Assembly (NCBI RefSeq): GCF_024763615.1
Contig: NC_077223.1
Location: forward strand, 6,696,001-6,760,000
Length of the DNA: 64,000 nucleotides
Reading direction: 5' to 3'
Origin: Phlebotomus papatasi
Taxonomy: Eukaryota; Arthropoda; Insecta; Diptera; Psychodidae
Shown: positions 58,901 through 61,737 of the stretch, piece by piece
How the letters are laid out: each line of letters begins with the position of its first letter
Numbering within the stretch: position 1 is the first letter of the stretch
Position numbers and translations under genes: made by a program
Notes under the pieces: generated by a model
The model's input: only the letters and a program-made list of their open reading frames with translations
Database searches by the model: none
What the model was told of the DNA's origin: nothing

Positions 58901-60786
58901 TTCCGAAAACCAAAATTCCGAAAGCGAAAATGCCGAATGTGTCGAAATCCCGAAAATCCAATATCCCGAAAGTAAAAATCCCGTAGACGAAGTTCCAAAA
59001 AAAAAACGTCAAAATTTCGAAAAAAGATTCGGAATCCCAAAATCCCAAATTCTGAAAAGTGTCCGATGATTGCACCCTCGCTTATTGAAGGCAAAGGGAA
59101 ATTGTCTGTATTTTGAAAAAAATGTTTTGACCGTTCGAGATTTTGGATTTTGGTTTTGAGAATTCTGGCCGGCACGTACAAAATTTCTAAATAAAAACTA
59201 TAGTTATCAAAGTTAGAATTTCAAACTTAATTTATCCGGAATTCCAAATTTTACTGTATATTCGTTTATAAATAATTATTCTTATCTCAACTGAAAATTT
59301 TTTAGAAGAAACCCTACAAGTGAAATTTCTAAGCGAACTGCTGAATTATCTAAAATCCATATTGCCTTCAATTCTGTTGATGTTGTATTTTTCACATAAT
59401 CCCTAAAACTTTCCGTACAATCTGCAGAATTTCACAACAACTTTGTCCTGGCGTGGAAGAAGGACGAAGCCGTTGTATCAGCCGGGCACATGAAAGTTAG
59501 CATGAATCCGCGCATAAAATTGATTCCTGGTCAGAGTCGAAAGGGTGGCACAGTAGACTTAGACAACAGCTATAACCTCGAGATTCGAGATGTAAGAACC
59601 AGCGATACTGGGAAATATATCTGTCAGTTGAGCTCAATGAATCCCCGCGAGGTGATTCACACTCTTGTTGTGCTAGGTTAGTTTACAAGCTGTCTTCTTC
59701 AATTATGCCAGTTATTTATTAGCCTATTTTGTTATAGTCCCACCCAAGATCACATTTATGACTCCAGCTGCACGTATGGAGGTGGCAAAGGGCTCGACTG
59801 TTTATCTTGAATGTCATGGGGATGGTAATCCCGCACCAACAATCAGTTGGTCCCGCAAGGTAAGATAAATACGAAAGTTTTCGGTTAAATTGTGTACAAT
59901 TTTAAAATTGTCCAAAAGAACATTAAACGGCAAATTTACGAAACACTGTCAACAGGTTGCTTTATTGTCAATCTTTCTGTTCTTGGACAAAAAGCTGATT
60001 TGATTCATACATTTACATCAAAGACAATTTTTTTATTCAATAGTACAGCACATCAAGCAATATTCTTTTGGCATCAGATAGAAAGTTAACGTTCTGAATT
60101 AAAAGTTTTAGCGAAAAGTTTTACCATGCATTTTAAAGAGGTGCACTGCACTTTTGAGAGCCATTTCACTGAAAAGTTTGATGCCGAGTTTTCATTATTT
60201 GTTGATGAAATATTCATTTTTGCAAACACGCTTTTAAACTGGTTTTGCATTATTTAAATTTCAACTTTGCAGAATGATGTAATGCCAAATGGTGAATCTT
60301 CCAACGAGAAGGAAATTATTGAGATTCGCAATGCAGACAGAACTGCCATAGGGATGTACAAATGCAGTGCTGACAATCACGTGGGAACACCGGATACACG
60401 TGAAGTCGAAGTTAGCGTCATATGTAAGAGTTTTATCAATTTGGGGTAGGGAATAGTTTTAATGTGTCTTTTTTTCTCGGACAGACCCACCTGAAATTGA
60501 GTTAGAACGTAGAATGGTCCATACAGGAATTGGATTCGAAGTGCAACTTATCTGCGTTATCCATGCCGAACCACCGGCTAATATTCACTGGTTCTTTGGT
60601 ACTGCCCAATTGGCTACCACTGAACGCCATTCCCAGCAGAATCATGGCAGTCGGTACTCACTCCATATTCGTAATGTCACCATTTACGATCTTGGAAATT
60701 ACACATGTCAAGCAACTAATAAACTTGGAAGAGATCGAAAGGTTATGACTCTTACTGGTATTCCGGCAGTTTGCGTATTTGATTCG
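19895..60786 (+). CDS. Three-Ig cell-adhesion protein, klingon/lachesin/IgLON-like (5' six exons, gene continues past window)
   Basis: Joining six exons (19895-19937, 48873-49022, 59428-59676, 59738-59859, 60273-60423, 60485-60786) gives 339 codons with no stop. Every junction has GT donor and AG acceptor, and phases match (1,1,1,0,1,0). Residues 1-20 form a hydrophobic signal peptide. Ig1 has C59, W74, the DTGKY motif and C130; Ig2 has C173, W185, the IGMY motif and C219; Ig3 has C262, W274, the DLGNY motif and C313. VPP (148-150) and YPP (239-241) linkers separate the domains, as in klingon, lachesin and DIP proteins. NxS/T sites are at N62, N302 and N310. Family members are secreted to the neuronal or glial surface and bind homo- or heterophilically, usually with a GPI anchor; that role is inferred from the family. 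The end after Ig3 (TLTGIPAV) resembles the klingon junction before its membrane-proximal region. The 3' exons are not in the window. I cannot choose the exact orthologue. Confidence 0.93.
20941..21922. mobile_element. Nested inverted-repeat element, AAGTCCAGAGAC ends
   Basis: TTACGACTGAAGTCCAGAGA at the left pairs with the inverse of TCTCTGGACTTTAGTCGTAA at the right. A second inverted pair lies inside (21241-21345 and 21776-21890, TAAGCTCGTTCATAGC). A further pair built on ACCCAAGAAGC spans 20976-21237. Several insertions have piled up here. Confidence 0.75.
21549..21775. mobile_element. CCCAGCGAGCAC MITE, 227 bp
   Basis: It begins CCCAGCGAGCACCAAATGC and ends GTGCTCGCTGGG. It carries repeated CAGCTGAA and CAGCAAA/TTTGCTG motifs. 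Relatives: 35148-37268 (2.1 kb), 41467-41651 and a scrap at 61436-61510. Confidence 0.88.
22842..24625. mobile_element. TAGGGGAATTCTG element carrying a nested TAGGGGAGACTGGGG element
   Basis: TAGGGGAATTCTGCAATTTT pairs with the inverse of ATTACAGAATTTCCCTC. A GACAATGCCA block lies just inside both ends. The whole of 23428-23994 is inserted in it. Confidence 0.7.
23428..23994. mobile_element. TAGGGGAGACTGGGGCAAA element, 567 bp
   Basis: It starts TAGGGGAGACTGGGGCAAAA and ends TTTTGCCCCAGTCTCCCCTA: perfect 20-base terminal inverted repeats. Blocks such as AGGAAATTTAYTSCTCTACA occur repeatedly inside and in 20490-22345. Confidence 0.92.
24626..25632. other. Intron sequence, no gene seen
   Basis: AT-rich. 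Fragments with TTTGTCAAA words near 24650-24700 resemble 27960-28170. No splice-flanked coding stretch. Confidence 0.4.
25633..25839. mobile_element. TAGGGGTAATTGGGG element, 207 bp
   Basis: TAGGGGTAATTGGGGCACC with TTTAATTGGGACAC pairs with the inverse of the right end (CAAAGGTACCCCGTTTCCC, then CCTA). TTGGGGCAC and TTGGGACAC are 15 bp apart. A worn relative lies near 16142-16280. Confidence 0.8.
25840..27067. other. AT-rich intron with a duplicated TAGCGCC block
   Basis: Bases about 26430-26495 and 26730-26808 share a block built on GTTACTAGCGCCACTCGCG and AGAAAACAGCGCCCTCAYG, 300 bp apart and same orientation. This is GC-rich against the background. No coding stretch seen. Confidence 0.45.
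27068..27241. mobile_element. GGGTAAGATGGG MITE, 174 bp
   Basis: GGGTAAGATGGGCTAATTTG with GAATCATTC pairs with the inverse of the right end (GAATGATTCCAAATTACCCC, then ATCTTACCC). It belongs to the TAGGG group by its right terminus (TACCCTA). Confidence 0.85.
27461..27725. mobile_element. ATGCCCAACG MITE, 265 bp with long internal repeats
   Basis: It begins ATGCCCAACGTATAATAGC and ends GTTATTGTGCGTTGGGCAT. Inside, GAGTGAGATGACTAGAT-type blocks and TTTTGTTTTGTAAACAT-type blocks occur in both orientations, so the element folds almost end to end. Flanks suggest a short TA/TAA duplication. Confidence 0.85.
28654..28998 (+). mobile_element. tRNA-derived SINE head, split by a hAT-like MITE
   Basis: Removing the insert 28702-28970 and one GATGCAAG copy joins 28654-28701 to 28979-28998. 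The 68-nt result starts GGGGCAC, has an A box-like TGGATCAAGTGG, a GAGCACTCGC anticodon arm, a B box-like GTTTCGAATCC and ends CCCC, then (TTA)n. These are RNA polymerase III promoter boxes of a tRNA-related SINE. Stems are imperfect, so this is not a working tRNA. Confidence 0.65.
28702..28970 (+). mobile_element. hAT-like MITE, CAGGGG family, copy 2
   Basis: It starts CAGGGGCATGACATTTTC and ends AATATCAACCCCTG. Perfect 8-bp duplication GATGCAAG at 28694-28701 and 28971-28978. Same orientation as 2858-3117. Confidence 0.92.
29318..31135 (+). mobile_element. 1.8-kb repeat, copy A
   Basis: It begins AAAGGGACAGATAATCC and ends GAATCTCACCTAATAT. It is nearly identical to 31747-33576 in direct orientation. 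TAGGTGAGATTCTTAAC near the start recurs inverted at the end (GATTGTTAAGAATCTCACC), giving short terminal inverted repeats. Inside are recurring phrases such as ATAGAACCGGAGATATGA, GACCCCTTATAGCTCGGGTC and GCGCCACCTGTGGTG, and a GGCCGGCCGG run. No long ORF; product unknown. Confidence 0.88.
31136..31746. other. Spacer between the two 1.8-kb repeats
   Basis: Includes the right TAGGGG terminus at 31268 and AT-rich sequence. The frame at 31353-31610 has no recognisable domain. Confidence 0.4.
31747..33576 (+). mobile_element. 1.8-kb repeat, copy B
   Basis: Full-length partner of copy A with the same start (AAAGGGACAGATAATCC) and end (AATCTCACCTAATAT). The GGCCGG run near 33412-33440 is longer here. 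A third, short inverted piece is at 6292-6430. High identity suggests recent insertion or duplication. Confidence 0.88.
33577..35147. other. Intron sequence, no supported gene
   Basis: A 135-codon frame at 34520-34927 (+) consists largely of T-rich sequence. AACTTCGGACA occurs at 34426-34436 and AACTTCGGACACC at 34588-34600; these are the words of the TAGGG group, so this is probably a worn element. Bases 35065-35090 (CAGTAGACTCTCGC) look like a lone Tc1/pogo-type end. Confidence 0.4.
35287..35553 (+). CDS. Hypothetical small membrane protein ORF within CCCAGCGAGCAC element
   Basis: 88 codons from ATG; an internal ATG at codon 33 (MDLEFPLK) follows an A/T-rich stretch and would give a 56-residue product. 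That part has a hydrophobic segment (about IIITIFITYIIIGIML) followed by a charged tail ending CCIF, which looks like a CAAX-type prenylation end. No family recognised. It may be captured host sequence or chance. There is no promoter or poly-A evidence. Confidence 0.25.
   Translation: MMAELNTAGRWRQEAFSSKFSLSFFFFFSQNVKMDLEFPLKLFINLGDIIITIFITYIIIGIMLRYAAYREWSNKSIKHTPDQKCCIF
35641..35916 (+). CDS. Hypothetical ORF within CCCAGCGAGCAC element
   Basis: 91 codons from ATG to TGA, 87 bases after the previous frame ends, rich in F and with no recognisable motif. Composition from residue 30 onward is less AT-biased than the surroundings. It could be a second piece of the same captured region. Chance remains likely. 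Confidence 0.2.
   Translation: MKNMFFLLQKAYFPQFSQLNIGIFPGTAIDVLCSQSVTTIVIDLETGFFYFFNFFMVNKVADAFKKIHLKVVTPPLNSFASFGTLSTQSSI
37576..38005. mobile_element. TAGGGAAGACCGGGA element with hairpin module inside
   Basis: TAGGGAAGACCGGGATAGAA pairs with the inverse of the right end (TTCTTACCCGATCTCTCTTA). AGAATTA words occur 16 bp apart when the right end is read inverted. The CCACTGA...GAAAGCT hairpin module lies at 37846-37884. Confidence 0.65.
38904..39345. mobile_element. MITE with >100-bp inverted repeats (GTCAAGAAACACG ends)
   Basis: GTCAAGAAACACGATATAGA at 38904 is the inverse of the right end (TCTATACCGTGTTTCTTGAC), and the match continues through TTACGACGTTTCGGAGATTG and beyond. A trinucleotide run (CTA/TAA)n at 39344-39375 follows directly. 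The frames at 38842-39228 and 39053-39277 arise from this repeat. Confidence 0.85.
39376..41160. other. Intron sequence, no gene or paired repeat seen
   Basis: AT-rich to moderate composition. The frame at 40650-40844 (-) has no domain. Part of 40500-41150 is less AT-rich and free of recognised repeats. Confidence 0.4.
41169..41446 (+). mobile_element. hAT-like MITE, CTAGTYCCCGGC family, copy 3
   Basis: 278 bp flanked by a perfect ATGGTTGA duplication (41161-41168 and 41447-41454). It starts CGCGCCTGGCAAGTTGGCC and ends GCCGGGGACTAG. It is the most complete of the three copies. Confidence 0.93.
41467..41651. mobile_element. CCCAGCGAGCAC MITE, 185 bp
   Basis: It begins CCCAGCGAGCACCAAATGC and ends TGTGTTCGCTGAG, with ATATGCTGAAAGCGCTAC before the end as in 21549-21775. 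Confidence 0.82.
41874..42123. mobile_element. CACTGAG MITE (250 bp), copy 2
   Basis: It begins CACTGAGAAAAAACGGGG and ends TTCTCTCACAGTG. Inside are TTAATGTTAATTTTACACC-type inverted blocks and TTTCCGGAATGTTATTTTAA. Copies: 15710-15931 (no clear left end), 49945-50198 and 52388-52639 (both inverted). Confidence 0.88.
42331..42686. mobile_element. Fold-back element with two inverted hairpin modules
   Basis: Arms 42331-42455 and 42563-42686 are inverted copies of each other over about 120 bases. Both carry the CACTGAAGAA-stem-GAAAGCTCTGGAA module and an outer ACCGGAAGGACAATTTTGTC box. The 108-base centre is unique. Confidence 0.85.
42687..44166. other. Intron sequence; scraps only
   Basis: AATTAAGAGCTG words at 42745-42780 and 43592-43603 may mark the worn ends of an element. 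A 60-codon frame at 43064-43246 has no recognised domain. CACACTCTCCCCTA at about 43890-43904 is a lone TAGGGG-type end. Confidence 0.35.
43760..43810 (-). mobile_element. Short LINE-like 3' end, copy 1
   Basis: Minus strand reads CGCTAAGACGGCGATGG (43774-43790) followed closely by TTGAATAAAGT. The 17-base block recurs exactly at 45227-45243. Such a block before a poly-A signal suggests the 3' end of a truncated non-LTR retrotransposon; the clade cannot be fixed. Confidence 0.35.
44170..44660. other. Low-repeat, higher-GC block inside intron 1
   Basis: This stretch is clearly richer in G+C than its surroundings, has no repeat partner in the window, and stays open in two frames on each strand (e.g. 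44187-44465 minus, 44435-44656 plus), though from non-ATG codons. It could be a regulatory element of the host gene, an unrecognised exon, or unique low-AT DNA. Confidence 0.35.
44661..45735. other. Intron sequence with a second LINE-like 3' end
   Basis: Minus-strand 45243-45227 repeats CGCTAAGACGGCGATGG; further along the minus strand come AATAAA and an ATACAATACAATACA run (about 45190-45170), typical of a retrotransposon tail. The 70-codon frame at 45093-45305 (-) may hold its last codons. Nothing else recognised. Confidence 0.4.
45736..47092. mobile_element. piggyBac-like element, 1357 bp, internally deleted
   Basis: It has TTAA on both sides (45732-45735, 47093-47096) and perfect 14-base inverted ends CCCTTTAAGGACGA. 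A TGGGTCATATATGACCCA palindrome lies near 45865-45883, near 46723-46740, and in changed form at 47059-47076. TTAA targets and CCC-starting ends are hallmarks of piggyBac. Minus-strand remnants of a transposase lie inside. Confidence 0.88.
46154..46500 (-). pseudogene. piggyBac transposase remnant (acidic N-terminal part plus C-terminal Cys-rich end)
   Basis: One minus-strand frame (about 46500-46347) reads an acidic stretch with PEIIHILCPEDSDDDD, as in the N-terminus of many piggyBac transposases. The overlapping next frame (46354-46154) ends with C-x-C-x-x-C-D-I-Y-L-C and ...CF, the style of the piggyBac C-terminal Cys-rich finger. The catalytic middle (DDD/E core) is absent and the pieces are in different frames. 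This looks like an internal deletion derivative, inactive by itself. Assignment rests on pattern recognition. Confidence 0.6.
47268..47468. mobile_element. MITE with GTCTAAT ends
   Basis: AGTCTAATTTCCCATC at the left pairs loosely with the inverse of AAATTAGACC at the right. Inner pairs are built on TATTGCATATGTATAT/ATATATATATGCAAAA and CTCTTTCACTC/GAGTGCGAAAGA. Confidence 0.65.
47469..48872. other. Low-repeat part of intron 1 just before exon 2
   Basis: No repeat partner was seen in the window. Overlapping open frames occur on both strands (48041-48864), mostly from non-ATG starts and without domains. The composition is less AT-rich from 48400 on. This is the most host-like non-coding stretch of the intron and a candidate site for splicing or transcription control. 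Confidence 0.4.
48873..49022 (+). CDS. Coding exon 2: end of signal peptide, acidic linker, start of Ig1
   Basis: The acceptor is TTTTTCAG at 48865-48872 and the donor GTACGT starts at 49023. The exon encodes residues 15-64. An acidic linker (SDFESTNEDYTDVND) leads into a G-S-T-V-V-L-P-C strand with the first Ig1 cysteine, C59. The NQS glycosylation site (N62) is at the exon end. Phase 1 in and out. Bases just upstream (about 48400-48870) are free of recognisable repeats. Confidence 0.9.
49622..50702. mobile_element. Long fold-back palindrome
   Basis: The left arm (49622-50282, carrying a 254-bp CACTGAG MITE at 49945-50198) and right arm (50298-50702) are inverted copies around a 15-base loop. 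Near the centre the pairing is almost perfect (TCCAAGACACTATTGGAGA against its inverse). Single arms of the same family lie at 52820-53190 (right type) and 57345-57690 (left type). Confidence 0.88.
49945..50198. mobile_element. CACTGAG MITE, copy 3 (inverted)
   Basis: It begins CTCTGAGAGAAATCCG and ends TTTTTCTCAGTG. It interrupts the left arm of the fold-back exactly between GAATTCTTCGAAC and ACATCAACGACTT, sequences that are contiguous at 57590. Confidence 0.88.
50874..51383. mobile_element. TTAA-flanked (piggyBac-like) MITE, 510 bp
   Basis: It has TTAA at 50870-50873 and 51384-51387, and identical 13-base inverted ends CACTAAACCTACC. A GGTCAATTTGACC palindrome lies inside the right end. 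The related repeat at 54117-54180 shows the same flank without the insert, i.e. an empty site. Confidence 0.85.
51388..52387. other. Intron 2 sequence, no gene seen
   Basis: AT-rich. No paired repeats recognised. Confidence 0.4.
52388..52639. mobile_element. CACTGAG MITE, copy 4 (inverted)
   Basis: It begins ACTGAGAGAAATCCG and ends TTTTTCTCAGTGT, and is very close to copy 3 along its length. Confidence 0.88.
52820..54250. mobile_element. Fold-back family: single right arm plus inverted distal segment
   Basis: 52820-53190 matches 50298-50702 in direct orientation. 54117-54250 matches, inverted, the segment 50715-50870 (ACCATTCGAAGAGA, TTTAGCGCTGATTGTT). The order suggests a larger composite rearranged by inversion. 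Short frames here have no domain. Confidence 0.65.
54251..56046. other. Intron 2 sequence, no gene seen
   Basis: Mostly AT-rich. The frame at 54474-54689 (-) lies in sequence with scraps of the fold-back family (GACACTCGAGACGTTTCGAAATTCGAACAGG near 54578). No coding support. Confidence 0.4.
56047..56283. mobile_element. TAGGGTAAAGTGG element with three AAGTTGGACA words
   Basis: The left repeat reads TAGGGTAAAGTGGTACAAG and then GTACAAGTTGGACA twice and GTACAATTTGGACA once, at an exact 17-bp period. The inverse pair TTGTCCAACTTGTATAAC lies at the right. Confidence 0.85.
56340..56533. mobile_element. CATGGTTCG MITE, 194 bp
   Basis: CATGGTTCGAACACAGTGAA and CAAACGATGCGAATATTCTC at the left are inverted at the right (GAAAATTCGCATCGTTTGAA, CACTGTATGCGAACCATG). 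Inverted ends are about 60 bases. The 96-codon frame across it is a by-product. Confidence 0.85.
56824..57159. mobile_element. CAGTAGAGTCTC MITE, pogo/Tc1-like, TA flanks
   Basis: It begins CAGTAGAGTCTCTCAAATC and ends GGAGACTCTACTG. TA lies at 56822-56823 and 57160-57161. CAGT ends and TA duplication fit Tc1/mariner/pogo. A similar lone end (CAGTAAACTCTCG, inverted) lies at about 56740. Confidence 0.85.
57345..57690. mobile_element. Fold-back family: single left arm
   Basis: It matches 49630-50280 in direct orientation without the CACTGAG MITE (CCTTCGAACATCAACGACTT is continuous here), so it shows the empty site for copy 3. Confidence 0.85.
57841..58049. mobile_element. MITE with CAAATAGATTCAGG ends, 209 bp
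   Basis: TTAGGACGCAAATAGATTCA pairs with the inverse of GAATTTATTTGCGCTCTTA. GAGAATATTTAGCCTG is mirrored by AAGCTAAATATTCTTGAG. Confidence 0.78.
58488..59060. repeat. CCCGAAA minisatellite
   Basis: Dozens of degenerate units of about 14-16 bases (type AAAATCCCGAAAGCC) run in tandem up to 370 bases before exon 3. The minus-strand frames across it (58447-58698, 58819-59181) spell FGIL/FRNF-type repeats and are a property of the satellite, not genes. Confidence 0.85.
59428..59676 (+). CDS. Coding exon 3: rest of Ig1
   Basis: Acceptor TCTGCAG ends at 59427 and the donor GTTAGT starts at 59677. The exon is 249 bases, phase 1 to 1, so it could be skipped or swapped without a frame change. It encodes residues 65-147 with W74 (LAWKKD), the NPRIKLI strand, the DTGKY turn and C130. 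This is the longest stretch of clearly coding composition in the window. Confidence 0.95.
59738..59859 (+). CDS. Coding exon 4: first half of Ig2
   Basis: Acceptor TTATAG ends at 59737 and the donor GTAAGA starts at 59860. It encodes residues 148-188: the VPPKI linker, KGSTVYLEC with C173, the GNPAPTISW motif with W185, and RK. The G-x-P-x-P-x-I-x-W motif is diagnostic of the second Ig domain in klingon, lachesin and DIP proteins. The intron to exon 3 is only 61 bases. Confidence 0.95.
60273..60423 (+). CDS. Coding exon 5: second half of Ig2
   Basis: Acceptor TTTGCAG ends at 60272 and the donor GTAAGA starts at 60424. It encodes residues 189-238 plus one base of Y239: an I-I-E-I-R strand, IGMYKC with C219, and SADNHVG followed by the REVEVSVIY strand. 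Ig2 is therefore split by an intron between W185 and C219. Confidence 0.94.
60485..60786 (+). CDS. Coding exon 6: complete Ig3
   Basis: Acceptor CGGACAG ends at 60484 and the donor GTAAGT starts at 60787. It completes Y239 and encodes residues 240-339 with C262, W274, DLGNYTC (C313), ATNKLG and TLTGIPAVCVFDS. N302 and N310 are glycosylation sites. An alternative donor (GTATTC) exists inside TGIP, but GTAAGT at 60787 is far stronger and the longer end matches the family. The next exon must lie beyond 64000. Confidence 0.93.
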
Positions 60787-60864
60787 GTAAGTCTCTTTTT
60801 AACAATTCATATAAAATTGCCTTATTCCGACCGGAATGTTATAATTATAAAATATTATGTACAA

Positions 60865-61136
60865 CTGGGGAGGGGGTGACATTACCTCTGAAAAATGCGA
60901 CCGGTTTTAGTGTACATTTTTTCCTGTTTTGGTACTTATTTCACGAGATATCTCCGAAACTACGTAGGTTGCCAATTTGGGGTTTTCGGTTGCCCATTTC
61001 ATATTAAATTGACTTTTATTTTGTATTTGTATTTTTTGCTAATTCATTCTACAATGACTGAAAATACCGAGTAAACTCCAAAGTTTTTTCGGCACGCTAG
61101 AAACATATGGGAAACATAGGAAACGTCATACCCCTG
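60865..61136 (-). mobile_element. hAT-like MITE, CAGGGG family, copy 3
   Basis: It is inverse to copies 1 and 2, 272 bp, ending GTCATACCCCTG. The flanks ATGTACAA and ATGTGCAA (60857-60864, 61137-61144) differ at one base, so this is an older insertion than copies 1 and 2. Confidence 0.85.
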
Positions 61137-61435
61137 ATGTGCAACGAGTTTATTATAATAGGTATAGGGATATGTGAGGCAGTTTCTCATACACTGAATA
61201 TGCTTTTCTTAAATATTCTTTTTGGAATAATAAAAATACTTTGATATTGTGCTATATTGTTACGATTCTGTGCAGCCACCGGAGAAGAGCATTCACTGGC
61301 AATCACCGGAGAAGACCATGATTGGAAAATATTTCTCATAAAAAAAAGACTTCTGCAACTGGCTTTAAACGTGCAAGCCAAGTTACTTCTTCGCTCTATC
61401 GAATATGACTTTTTTGAGGATTGATATACCAAAAT

Positions 61436-61510
61436 TCGCGAGGCAAGTGGTTAACACTTTTTGTTCGGCGACTGCTGATCGGTCAGCGTACTTTTTGATA
61501 CGTGTCTCTC
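61436..61510. mobile_element. Scrap of CCCAGCGAGCAC family
   Basis: GTTAACACTTTTTGTTCGGC with GACTGCTGATCGGTCAGC matches the middle of 21549-21775 and 41467-41651. The ends are missing. Confidence 0.5.
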
Positions 61511-61737
61511 TAAACGACTTTTTTTCCTTGGTTTTCATATGAAAAAATCAAAAATTTCACTTAAAATTATTTGTCTTAAAGTGAATTAAGCAATTTAAAG
61601 AGATGAAAATTGACGATAACTTACTAAAACGGCTTAGACAAAATGACGCTGGATATTTGTAAATAAATTGTTAATTTATTTAAGCAGAACCCAACCTTAA
61701 CATTACGACAAGGAGTAGAAAAATTATTTAAGGAAGG

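Larger units (their letters stand above)
49023..59427 (+). other. Intron 2 (10.4 kb), interrupting Ig1
   Basis: It begins GTACGT and ends TCTGCAG. It holds a fold-back complex with at least four related arms (49622-57690), two CACTGAG MITEs, a TTAA element, a pogo-like MITE and a CCCGAAA minisatellite immediately before exon 3. Confidence 0.85.

Noticed and set aside
58819..59181. 120-codon minus-strand frame with FRNFGFRNFSFRRFSF-like repeats
   Set aside because: It is the translation of the CCCGAAA minisatellite; neighbouring frames are equally open and there is no start, splice or poly-A context.
60771..60786. Alternative end of exon 6 at an upstream GT within the TGIP codons
   Set aside because: The downstream GTAAGT is a far better donor and the extra residues (GIPAV) match the post-Ig3 segment typical of the family.
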